Shown piece after piece: positions 12,940 to 26,092 of a DNA stretch of 64,000 bases (position 1 is its first letter; each line of letters opens with the position of its first letter). The notes beneath the pieces are model-generated. The model searched no databases, had not been told where the DNA came from, and was given only the letters and a program-made list of their open reading frames with translations. Source of the DNA: Riptortus pedestris (taxonomy: Eukaryota; Arthropoda; Insecta; Hemiptera; Alydidae); the NCBI GenBank assembly GCA_019009955.1, contig CM032228.1, positions 97,484,001 through 97,548,000 of the forward strand. Reading direction: 5' to 3'. The position numbers and the translations under genes were made by a program.

Positions 12940-15900
12940 AACATACAGTTTTGAACAGACATCATTTTCATCATTTCCTGGGTTGGATTGATGGACATTT
13001 AAGGAAATTTTTTTTTAAAAAAAGGTTATGAGTGCGACCTCAATAGCTGATTTCCCTTTAAGTAAAATCAGCTAAAATGAATTAGTAAGATTGTAAATAA
13101 TAAGTTATTTATAAGTGTGAGAAATAAAGAAAATATAATGAACATTTATATTTTGGCAATAAATGAGGAAACAAAGCACCAAATAACTATTGAAAATTCT
13201 GAGAATGGGTATTGCAAATTAAAATTAAACAGCTTTTGAAATAATAAATAAAAAAAAATTAAGAGGATTTCTTTTATTCCAGAAAATACTGTCTATTCCT
13301 GGTATGAAGTAGACAAGTGTGGATCATCTCTCTGTCCCAGTCTAAGTCTCTTACTTGCCCTCAAAGAGCAGGCATTTTAGCAGATTAAGAGGGGCAAGTG
13401 TGCCTGATCATAGTGAATTGACTTCCTTGATGTGATGCCAAACATCACCTACTCTCCGAATTGTGAAGATAAGTTATAAATATTTTGGATGTATATTTGT
13501 AATATATAAATATGTATCATTTGTTGATATATGGAATATATCATTTTACAAACATAAATTTAAATTTCTTTTTGTTAATAGATGCTACACTCATTAAAAT
13601 ATTGAATATCCCAAACCTTATAAATAACCTTGAGAAAGTAATTTTGATAATCAAAATCTCTCACACACGCTCATGCATACACACTGCACAAATCCATAAA
13701 TCTTTGAACTTTTTTATTATATTTTTCATGAATTATCTTAGGAAAATTATTTTTTAGAGGTTCGAGTGGGGGATGTAGCTGACAGCAAACCAGAAAAAGA
13801 AGAATTAATAAATCAGAGACTTAGGGCTTTGTATAGCAACTGAAATAGTACAAAAGCCATTATTATTAAGTATGTTTTAAAATTACACGTAGGCTTCGTA
13901 TTATGGAAGAAATAAAAAAATAGATTGTAAGATTTAATAATTTAATATTGTAACCAATGTGCAATTCCAACTCGTGGGAAATCTGCTTAGTTTACGGAAC
14001 CCATGCCTGATAGGGTTTCTTCTAATGTTTCTAATTAGTTATAATGCAAACTTTTTGAAGGGATGCCAACTGAGAACCACTCAATAATCAATACATGTAT
14101 CTGTGTTAACCCAATGACATTCAAATAGAACATTCATTATTCTTGAAACTTGGAATATAAACTTATCATGGCTTTTGTAAATCTAAGTTCGTTAACCAAC
14201 AAAATCGTTTGAGAAGGGAAAAAAAATAATAAAAAAATACTTTATTATTACATTATTTTTATTTGTACCTTTATGAAATAAAAAATATTTGTATAGGGCC
14301 TCTTTTGTTTATCTACAACAATTTATCGATTACATTTTTTTTTTTTATCTGATACATAGGATATGAGATATTTCTCATTTTTTTTCAACAGGCCTACTCC
14401 CTCTTGGGCCAGTTCTGTACAGTCAGCAAACTGCATATATTAGACAAAATATAATTGTTCTAGGAAGCTGAGATATCATACCAAGTTTTATTCACATAAA
14501 TTAAAAACAACAACTCTATAGGTGTTCCTTTGTTATTTGAACATCTTCTTCAAATTACTTACTTAATGTGTAAAAGCAGTGAGAAAGTTACAGAATTTCT
14601 GTGACAAAGGTATCAATTAATACAGAAATATCTGTATCAGTTAGTCTGTTAAAAGTAATCAGCCGCTATAAAATAACTTTTTAAATGTGCACATAGACAA
14701 TTTCAATGAACAACGAGTGTTTTAAGAATAAATAATATTTTTTTTTTAAATAAACAGGTAATGCTTATGAAATTAAGTAAAATAAGAGTATAAATTAATA
14801 GGTTATTATCATATTTAAATCATATAATAATAGGAGTTATATTAACTCGCGGAGTTAGTCGCGGCGTCCTGACAGGTGCATATTTGAGGTGTTTTTCTAA
14901 TAACTTCCGATTGAATAAACCTAACGACTTCCGCCTCCAGCAATGCTTCTAGCTTCCCTTCCTTCTCAAAGCAGTATAGGGTTGACCTTGGAAGCTTGTA
15001 CACAATGCGTTCCTTGTGTTAAAATCACCCCACAGGTGCACCGCGACCAAAGTTGTAAGTTTTTCAATTTCTTTTATTTCTATATTTAATCTATTTACCT
15101 TAGACATATTCATCATTTGACGTTTGTAGTGCCTTGATTGTTTTTGAATAGTTAAAAAATACCTACAAAATAGGGAATTCACCTCTGAGGTGACCGCGAC
15201 TAACAATGCATTTTTAAAACATTTTTCAGAAAAAATGGACCAGGAAATACGTATTTTTTGACTTGTGTAATCAAAATGATATTGCTAGACTCCACCACCC
15301 ATTAATTGATCCTTTAGAAGAAGACGATAACATACAGAACGACACAGATTCGGAATTTGAAGACGGCTTGGAAGAACGGGATATAGACTCAGAGACTGAA
15401 CAAAGTGACGTGGAATCGGAAAGTGATGGGGAGGATGAGTAGTCACAGGAAAAATATGTTGCATTGAGAAGTGTGATCAGAAAGATTGTTGACCGTTATG
15501 AGTGGAGGAAAACCCCTTTTCCTTTGCGTACAATAGGAAAACAAAATGTATTGACACACCTTCCAGGAGTGAAAGGGCGCGGGGGGGGGGGGGGGTGGTT
15601 ACTATTGAACATGACTGCTGGTTCTGTCTCTTTGATAAGACGATTATTAGTAGTATTGTGCACTGCACAAACGAATTTATAAAAAATCGTTGAGCCAGAA
15701 TTTTCTAGGCAGAGGGATGCCAAAGTGATGGACTTCACAGAAATAAAAGCCTATATAGGCCTTCTTTACTTAGCTCGCACATACAGAGGAACGAGAATGA
15801 ATTTAGAAGACTTTATGTAAAACATGTTGGGCAAGAAACTCACCTGAGTTGAACTTGAAAGCACTAAAAGATTAGACGTGAAACGTTTTAATTTCCTTTT

Positions 15901-17018
15901 TTATCATAAATGTTTTCTTGTATTTACTATTCCTGCAGAAATCAAATGAATAAGTAGTTCTCGACTATTCTTATTGCACTTAATTTATGTATGTTTTCTA
16001 GTAGCTAAGTAAGTAGTACCTAACGAATTCATAGTTCATAAATTACTTCGTTACCTGAAATGATTTAATATTTTTGATAGTTGTAAGATATATTCATGTG
16101 TTACTTCACTAAGTTTTAAAATAAAATAGGTCTACTATTTGTTCAGATAAGTATTTATATTTGTTTAACTCTATTTTTGTCCTAAGAAGCAGTTTTACCA
16201 ACATATTTCTCCATCGTCACCTCATAGGTGACCCGCGCCTAGAGTCGTTTGGAAATGACCCGCGCCTAACGGAGGGTTAAAGGTAGGCTTTATAGCAGGT
16301 TATTTGGTATTTCTTTCTTTCTTGGAAATTCTAATAAAGAGTATTAAGTAAAATTCAATGTTTTTCAATAAATTTTATTGAAGTTTCTTTACTCTGACTG
16401 TTCGTTCAAGAAATATAGGAACCATAGAAATAAGAAAAAAAGAATTAAAAATCATGAAATTAAAAATATTCCTAAATCAGTTGAAAGACATAGTTATTAT
16501 CACAAGAACTAATAATTTATGAACAGAAGTACCGCTAAAAAAAAAAAAATCTGTTATCTTCCTACGTTTTATTCAATATTAAGTTTATGTCGGTTAATCA
16601 GTTTTATAAAGGCAGTCTTAAAACTATTTTCTTAAAATAATTAAAATTAAAGTATATTTTGCTTATTCAAGTAAACTATATATAACAATACATTTTATTA
16701 AAAAGAAATTACCTCAAGAGTTCCATCAACTTTACAGGCATGTAATTTAAATGATGAGTATCCAACAGAAGCTATCACATGGCCTTCTTTTCGACAATCA
16801 CAGCCACAGTGAGGGAATACTATATCTCCATATCCTATAAGTTCTCTCACTAAACTGAGATACTGAAAATATGACCAATTATAAATGATTATTTGGCAAG
16901 GAAGGGTAAAGAAAATTTGTAATAAATATATCACTTAAATTCTAGTTAACATAGTAAATATTAACCCATGCAGTAATTCAATCTGCTAAGCTCTGATGGG
17001 AAAAATATGGTCGGTATG

Positions 17019-17115
<97 letters not shown>

Positions 17116-19972
17116 GAGTACTACTATCCATTACATTTCTATTTTGGTGAAAAGGGTGATGTGATCTAAAATTCAATAAATGATTGCTGGAATTCTCCTA
17201 CTTAGTCCATTCTGTAGAAATGGTACTATGTTGTTTCACATTTTGCTCATATCTAGAAATCTTAATTTTCCTTCTTATTCATATTCAACTATAAACTTAA
17301 GATTCCTATGGAAAACATTGAGTACAGTCAGGGAACTCCTCATATCCTGTATAAATAATACACCAATGTTTTTTAGCAATACTTTAATTGTTACTTCTGA
17401 TTCTATCAAAGCTTCCTTTATGAGATTATTTAAAATGGTCCTAGAGAGGTTAACCTACAATACACCTCCCTTAATTTAAAGTTTATAATCAATTAAAATA
17501 TATATAATTCACATGTTTTATCTCTGTTTTCTCATTGACACACTTCATTAGGGATAATCAATATATTTGTATTTCATGACATAAGGATATAAATCATTAA
17601 ATGAAAATTTTCATCATGTTTTTGTTGATCTTCTGCCAATGATTGGTTAAGTAAAGTTAAATAGGTCATATTTTCACACTCTTGAACTGATAAATCTAAG
17701 GAACAAATACAAAAATGCAAATTATGTCACATATTACCAAAGCCTTAAAAATAGGATTATAGACAAATGCAGAGAAGAAAAAGAAAAATAGGCTCAAGAA
17801 ATTGCACAAGAAGTAGATGGAGACGTCAAACTGGGAAGAACTGATAGTGCTTACAGTAAAATCAAATCCTTCTCGTTCAAACCGAAATGTAGGTCTAACA
17901 TAGTGAAAAACAAAAATGACCAAACACAATTTGATAATAATGAAAGATGTGACCACTGGAGACGTATACAGCGATTCTGATACTTCTGATGATGAAGTAC
18001 TAGAGACATTTTCAGAGATAGAAGAATATAACTTAGGCCCTCCCTTTTTGATGGAAGAATTCAATCACACTTTTCAGAGTTTGAAAGATAAAATGCCAAC
18101 TGGGGTTGATGAGATACCAGCTGAATTGCTAAATGGTGAAATGAAGAAGTTGTTTGATGTAATCACAAATTGTTATGAATATGGAAATATTCCAGCCGAG
18201 TTTATCAGAAGTCAAAGAATCGTTATATCTAAAAAAGGCAGCACAATAAACTACAGCAATTACAAAACTATTTCTCTTCTTTCATATGCCTTTAAAATAT
18301 TATAGAGTATAATTAAAAATAGGCTAAGGGATAAAATTGAACACTACGTCGACGTGATCAATTTGGATTCCGATCTAGAAGAGGAACGATTCTAGCTCTA
18401 AGAATTATTCTGGAGAGAAGGAGAGACATGAATCAAAAAATGGTAGTTGCATTTGTAGATCTAGAAAAAGCTTTTGATACAGTTAACTGGAAACTGATGT
18501 TTGACTGCATGCATAAAATAGGAATAGATTGGAAAGACAGAAGGTTAATTTGGAATTTTTACAAAAATCAGAGTACACAAATCATTATTAATGAATGTGA
18601 AAGGGAAGCTAGAATTAAGAAAGGTGTAAGACAAGGATGCCCTCTGTCACCTTATCTGTTCAATATGTTCATTGAAGAGGCAATAATGAAAATGAAAGAA
18701 ACAACCGAAGGCATACAGATTAACAGTAAATCCATTCATTGCATCAGATTTGCAGATGATATTGCACTGGTGGCAAAGTCCGAATTAGAGATGAATAGAA
18801 TGCTCCAAATCCTAAAGGACGCTCTAGATCAGTTTAAACTCAAAATAAATGCTTATAAAAAAAGTTTTGGTTGCAGAGAAGAAATAAAGCCAAGGAAATA
18901 TAAATATTAGAATTGGAAACATTGTGCTTGAAAAAGTGAAGGAGTTTTGTTACCTAGGGAGCATCATCACTGAACACAATGATAGTAGAGCTGAAGTCGA
19001 TAGAAGAATAGCACTTGCTAAACAAGCCTTCCAAAGTAAAGAAGCATTTTAACTAATAAGCATATAAGCATGAATACCAAAAAAAAGGTTTGCCAAGTCT
19101 TTTGTATGGAGTGTACTACTTAAAGGGAGCGAAGGTTGGACTCTCCACAATAGGTTGGAAGCAATGGAAATGTGGATCTGGCGTAGAATCACTAGAACAA
19201 GTTGGACTCAAAAAAAAAGTCTGCCACGCAGGGGCTGCATAAACTAAGCAGATTTCGCTCGTGAAGTTTAGAAATAGATAAATCTAAATACTGCTACCAC
19301 AACACCACTGTGAATATTTAGTGAATAAATACAAACGGAAATAAGAAATGTTTCAGTCAATTTCCTGCCGACAGGAAGCATTTGGAATGTAAACAAACAG
19401 ATCTGCCAGCCTCACACCGGAAAGTAAAACAATTACTGAAATATATCAGAATATAACATATTAATTTTATTGAGAACTATTTACTATATCTAATACTGTA
19501 ATTTATAATGAATCAGAATAGTTGTTATCTCATTTAATCAAATTTTAGTAATCAAAGACCTTAAGCCAGGGGGGGGGGGGTGTCACCAGAATTTAAGCTT
19601 CGAACAATGTGGTTTATTATATAATAGAGTATTGTTTATGTAACATGAGTAGAAGTGGGGGTTTGCTGAAGGCTGAAAACTGAAAAATGCAAATATCTCG
19701 GTTAATATTCAATCTAGAGACTAAATGTATTTAACAATAATTATGGTACATTTAATTTGCAATAAGATTGGTTCTATACAATTTTTCAATCCGACGTATA
19801 GTAACGAATTTTTGAAAATCCTCCCCTCCAAACCCCCTCTCTCTGCCACTGGTCGGATTTCAGCCGTTAACGAACTTGATCTTTCTTTTTACATAAAACG
19901 TCCAAATATCGAGTTTCGTAACAATTTAACAATAATTGCGACCGCTAGAGCGATAGCAGACAAATATATATA

Positions 19973-20058
<86 letters not shown>

Positions 20059-23000
20059 GTTTTGAACGAACCTCATTTTCGTCACCTCTTGGGTAGGATC
20101 AATGGACATTTGAAGAAAATTTTCGAAAATCGCGTCATGAGTACGACCTCAATAGCTGATTTCCCTTAAGAGAAATTTGCTAAAACCGACATTCAAGTTC
20201 TAAATGAGGTAAGTAAGAACAAAAGTCTTATCAAGGCAATGGAAAAAAGAAGAATGAAACTTCTTGGACATATCATAAGGCACTATGACTTAATTACAAA
20301 TATATTTGAACGTAAGGTTCTTGGGCATAGGGGAAGAGGAGGGACACAAAAATCTTAATTTGAAGACATCAAGTATCTTATGGATTTCGGTGAGTGTTGT
20401 AATATGAAAAGAACAGATTCCGATAGAACACAATGGTTGCAACAACAAGGCTTAGCCTTTACATCATCATCATACACACACGCACACACACCTTTTTTTC
20501 CTTTTTTCTTTATTATCTGTGTCATAATTTTATTATAACACACAGACCAGTCCGCTGTACTCAAATAAAAACTAAATACCTCATTTTTACGAGTTGCATC
20601 TTGAAGAGCCTTAAGTTGATATAGTCTGTCTGTTGTTACAACATGCCCTCGATCCACAGCGTCTACAGCAAGCCAGAAAAACCATAAGACAGCTATGTCA
20701 TCTTTTAATTTCAGTTCAACTGTGGGTGAAAATAGCCACCTCTTGATACAAAGGCATGTAGAACTTGCAGTACTATAATTGTGAATATAAAGACTATGAG
20801 GACACTCTGTAGGTTGAAGCTTCCTTTCTGTAAAATACAACAGAAAATTTCTACCTTAAATGATAATTTTCATGTTATTATATATAAAAGTAATATATGT
20901 TATTACTATAAAATATGTACTACTATACAATATATCTTTATATATATAATTCTACTGTACATGTGTATGTCACTTAACTCCTCCTAAACGACTGGACCGA
21001 TTTGAATGAATTTTTTTGTTGTTTTGGCAGATGGAGCAGGAGTAGGGGTCATAAGGGAGGCCTAAAATTTAAAAAAAACATATTTCGGTTCCTATTGGTT
21101 TTTCGGCAAATATGCACAGGTTCAAAGTTGTTTACATTGTTATTTAGAGTAACTTTCGTTATATCCACTTTTGTCGTATAACAAAGTATAAACGAGATAT
21201 AAACTAAAAAAGTGAAGTGGGAGCCAACAATTGAACCGAACTTCACAGTACTCTATACGTGAATTAGCATTTATTCTTCCATGATTACAAGCAATATTAA
21301 ATTTTTTAGGTTCGAACGGGAGTGGGGGTTATAAGAGAGGTCTGAATAAAAAATGCGTGATATTTTATTTTCTATTTGTTTTTAGGCAAACGTGCACATA
21401 ACAAATGTTGTTTTTTGTGTTATTAAAAGTAGCTTTTATTTTAAACATAATATTATTAAATTTAATATCCTAATCACTTGAAATATCATGCAGGACATCT
21501 GTCGGGTCCGCTAGTACCCGTAGTATATTACTTTCATATTAAATATAAAAGTGATAACACTACACTGACATGCTGTCCCGGAATTCCAGATCCATTACGG
21601 ACCAAAAAATTAAAGCTGTCTTTAGCATATCTTTAGGCACATAAATTTCATCATACATGCATATGAAGGTGAAACACTGAGAAATAAAGTCCTTAATGTT
21701 TACTTGGTTACAGAAAACTACTTAATGGTTGATAAATAATATAACATATTTCCAAAATTTTTATTGTATGATGAGAGCAAAATAATAGATGAAAGAAGGT
21801 TGGAATATGAAGGAAATTATTAAGCATAAGGAGAATAAATTGAAGGGGGGGCTGTCTATGAGTGACACCATTGTTGCTATTCTACCTCCAGCTGAAGGTT
21901 TAAATACTTCCCTTTTATATAAATAAAACCTAAAAAAAAATCTTTGGTTTAACCTATCTGAAGTATATCTACATCAAACAAATGGCAGACTCACTAATGC
22001 CACAAGCTCTTAACAACAGTCTTCAAGAATAACTCTATTAAATTTTGAAATTTCTTTCAATGTAACTGTAGAACCAAATGTATTTTATGGACATTAACTC
22101 ATAATAATGTTAATACATTATACTGAAAACAAACTATCATTAAGTACTACCGAGACTTCAACACAACAATTATAAATGGAACTTAATGAAATCCCTTTAC
22201 TTCTTTTTAGTTCTAAAAATTGACTTTTCAATTTTTAGTTCAAAAATTGATTTTTCCTGAATAATTGGGGAGTAAAAAGCTCCCATAAATTTGAAATGAA
22301 TGAACTTGGTAGATTATTTATTATTGACTCTTATTCACTTCAGCACTGACAGTCCAGCACCTCATTTAATGATATTTCATTAACAAATGTTATATTATTT
22401 TTTTAGAATTCATCAGAGATTAATAAATAAACAATATTAACACAAAAAAAGTTAAAAAGACAGAATCCTATCAAAATTTGCTATTTAACAGTTTAAAAGT
22501 AATATCAGGATATGTATACAAATTATAAACTTACCAAAATTATATTCCACTATTTCAAAAAGATAAAAATATTTTGCAGATTCACTGGACAAATGTGTTC
22601 GTTCTACGACTGCATTATATACCTCATTAGCATTTGAATTTTTCCTAATAGTAACAGTGATTACTTCTCGGTCAGGTAATAAAACTTTTAAATCTACAGG
22701 GGAAATGTTGCCCTAGAAAAAAAAAGTTTAAATAACAAAATTAGAAAGCTACCTATGTATAACTGACTAGCAAGATGTTTACAAACATTATTTATTTGAA
22801 AGCAAAGAATGGAATTCACCACCAGTAAATACTACTTCTATTTCACTGTACTTTATCAGAAAAAGAAGAAATACATATTTGAATTAGTGCTCCTCCAATC
22901 TGTAGCATAATATGATACATGTTAATGTTATGTTAATGGTTTTGGATCAAATCCTTGCAGATTCAAAAATGTTTCCTTTAATATTAAAAATATTAAAGCT

Positions 23001-25173
23001 GTTTAAATTGAAAGCTACTGAATACAAAAATTGGGTTGTATTATGAATATAAGTGTAGACAAATAAAGAACAAAAAACATAACTTTTGTATCTCCATGGA
23101 AAATCATATTATAAATCAAAATTAATACTATACTGATGATTTCTAATGGCCCATTCTACAATGCTTAGCACAAAATGTGAAAATATGAAGAATGAAGATG
23201 GGAAGAAATTACATAGAAAAAATGATCATTGTAAGGACAAATGAATGTAATCATGAATTCTTCTTATGTAAACATTAACAATTTTATTATGAAGATGCTC
23301 ATGAGATGTTATGAAATAAACATTTCTTCTACTAACCTGTTGATCTTCTGTGTCAGTAAGAAATTGATGCATAATATCACTCTCTGCTATAACTCGAACT
23401 GCACAAACTTTCTCAAGGTAAGATTCTAAGCCTCTACGTCTCTGATCAACTTGTTGTCCACTAAGGCTAAAACAAACGATTGGTTCTGTATAAAAAGAAA
23501 TCAGGTGAAAAATCAAATAAAATGAAGAGCCCATTGTTCAAATATTTGAAAAACGTATTCGACTGTTTTTTTGGAATATTGAAACATCACTAAACATCAA
23601 AAATAAAATGGTATAACAACTTGTGTTAATCAATTTTTTATATATGCAAACTCAACAAACTAAAAAAAAAAAGTCCATCACGCAGGAGCTGCATAAACTA
23701 AACAGATTCCCCACATGCTGAAATGATATACTAATAATGTCATCTCTATGCATATTCTCTATTACTAAGTCAAAATTGATAGTGGGGGTTTATACAAGGA
23801 TGGAAACAAGAAAATACGAATAACTCTCTTAATATTTGAGTTGCAAGAAAAAGGTTAGAACAACAATTGGAAAGCATCAACAGTTTAACATGGTGGTTCT
23901 ATAAAATTGTTTGATCCGATTCATAATAATGGAGATATTTTGAATTTTTCTCCCCCCTCTAATCCCCTATCCTCCCCCCTATTACTCATCCAATTTCAGC
24001 CATTAACTAATATGATTTTTAGTATTGAATAAAGAAGTTTAATATTGAGTATGGTAAAGAGGAAACAAAGTTTTTAGATCCAAGAATTAAAATCTGAATT
24101 GATGATGTCATTGCCTAACATTTTTGCATGTATCTCACACCACAAAGGTCCATTGAAAACAATATTTGTTATTTAAGCTTGGAATGAGGTCTTTCATGAC
24201 ATATTGACTTATTGTTAGCATACAATGACTAAAAGTGGGGATTCACTGAATGCTGAAAACTAAAAAATGCAATTATCTTAGTTTATATTAAAGATAGAAA
24301 AAAAAATAATACAAAACATCTATAGAAAATTCAATTTGCAATGAGATTGATTCTATTTAAAATTTATATATATTGATAAAACGGACCTAATTTTCATCAT
24401 GTTCTGGGTAGGATGGATTGACATTTACAGACATTTTTAAAAATCGTGTTATGAGTACAACCTCAATAGCTGATTTCCCTTAAAGGAAATCAACTAATAT
24501 AAATTTCACAAAAGATCAATTAGCATACATTGCTAGGCAATTGAGGCTAGAGTAGGAATTAGAAATTCTAAAAAAACCATCACTAAACAATGCCCAACAA
24601 GAGCTTTCCAAGGATGTATTAGAATATGAGAGGAGAGGGATTAACAAAAATAGTTAGTTTGATATAATTTCTTACACCACCTGTTTTAAAATAATTTTAA
24701 CCTCCCCAAGAAAAACATTTAATAAAAACACTTCCTCACAAATATTAAATGTTTTCTTCTCAATAACAACAAAATAAATGATAATAAACTGAATGACCTA
24801 AAGAACTGTAACATGAAACACTAATGAGGGATAAATCAGTTTGAAACATAAGGTTGTGATGGCAGTGTAAACATTTCCCCATGTGTATATGCATGAAAAG
24901 CTTAAGTGTGGGTCTACAGAGGTAATAAAAAGTCCATCACACAGCAGCTGTGTAAACTAAACAGATTTTCCACGTGAAGTTTTACAATAAAGAAATCTCC
25001 ATACTGGTAACACTTACCACCGTATAAATACAAACGGTAATGAGAAATGTTTCAGTTCATTTTAATAAGCTCCCAACGGAAGCGTCTAAATTGTAAATAA
25101 ACAGGTCTGCCAACCACTCAGAGCTGAACAGATAGATATACATATTCTTCACCGGAAAGAAAAACAATTACTG

Positions 25174-25221
<48 letters not shown>

Positions 25222-25420
25222 TCGACTCTCGATATCACGAAATTCCACGGGACTGCCATTTTTGTTCGTGTTATGTATAGTTCGTCTTAGGCATAGTTCG
25301 AGTTATAGAGGTGAACTAAATGAAAATTCGTGTTACAGAGGTAAAAAAATGTACTGTGATTTATTCCCTACATCTTCTACAAATCTACATAATCTTAATA
25401 TTTTACGAATATTTAAATGA

Positions 25421-25485
<65 letters not shown>

Positions 25486-26024
25486 TACATAATTTTAAAA
25501 AATCGGTGAAATACAGAAAACAGAAAATATAATATTAATTCCACTGATTAATAAGTCCTCAATCATCCTTTGCTTAAAACTGAAAAACAATATCAGTCAT
25601 AATTTTGATTAAAATAAAAAAAAAAAACTTAGCTGTATCCCTTACAGCTTCAAAATTAAACATTTAACTCGGTACAGTATAATAAAAAATACTTATAAAA
25701 AGAGACTAAAGGCTCTTTTCCCCGGTTATGACTGACCGACAGGTTGCAACCTGAACGCCGGGATTTCGTGTTAAACAAATCCTTTCTGAGAACATCGTGA
25801 TATAGAGGTAATGCGCTAATCAAATTCGTCTTATCTACTGAACTTCGAGTTGCAGAGGTAATTTTTGTCTCTCTTCGTGTTATAGAGGTAAAATATAACC
25901 GGAAAATTAGTTCGTGTTACATATGGTAATGTCTTCGTGTTAGACAGGTTTTTCCAAGGGGATTAAAAATAATTCGTGATATCGAGGATTTCGTGTTATT
26001 GAGGTTCGTGTTAGCGAGAGTCGA

Positions 26025-26092
<68 letters not shown>

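Larger units (their letters stand above)
17697..20470 (+). mobile_element. Non-LTR retrotransposon (LINE) relic, 5'-truncated and interrupted
   Basis: Carries a reverse-transcriptase remnant (next entry) followed by a conserved 3' block ([35 protein letters not shown]; then after the insertion [20 protein letters not shown] and LLGHIIRH). A Helitron-like copy at 19219-20183 splits it, and the frame resumes directly afterwards. The end near 20460-20490 is ATC- then CA-rich. Clade not certain. Inserted in a SNX27 intron, antisense to the gene. Confidence 0.85.

Noticed and set aside
17180..17479. 99-aa plus-strand ORF in a SNX27 intron
   Set aside because: No domain, no splice support, low-complexity hydrophobic composition typical of AT-rich chance frames.
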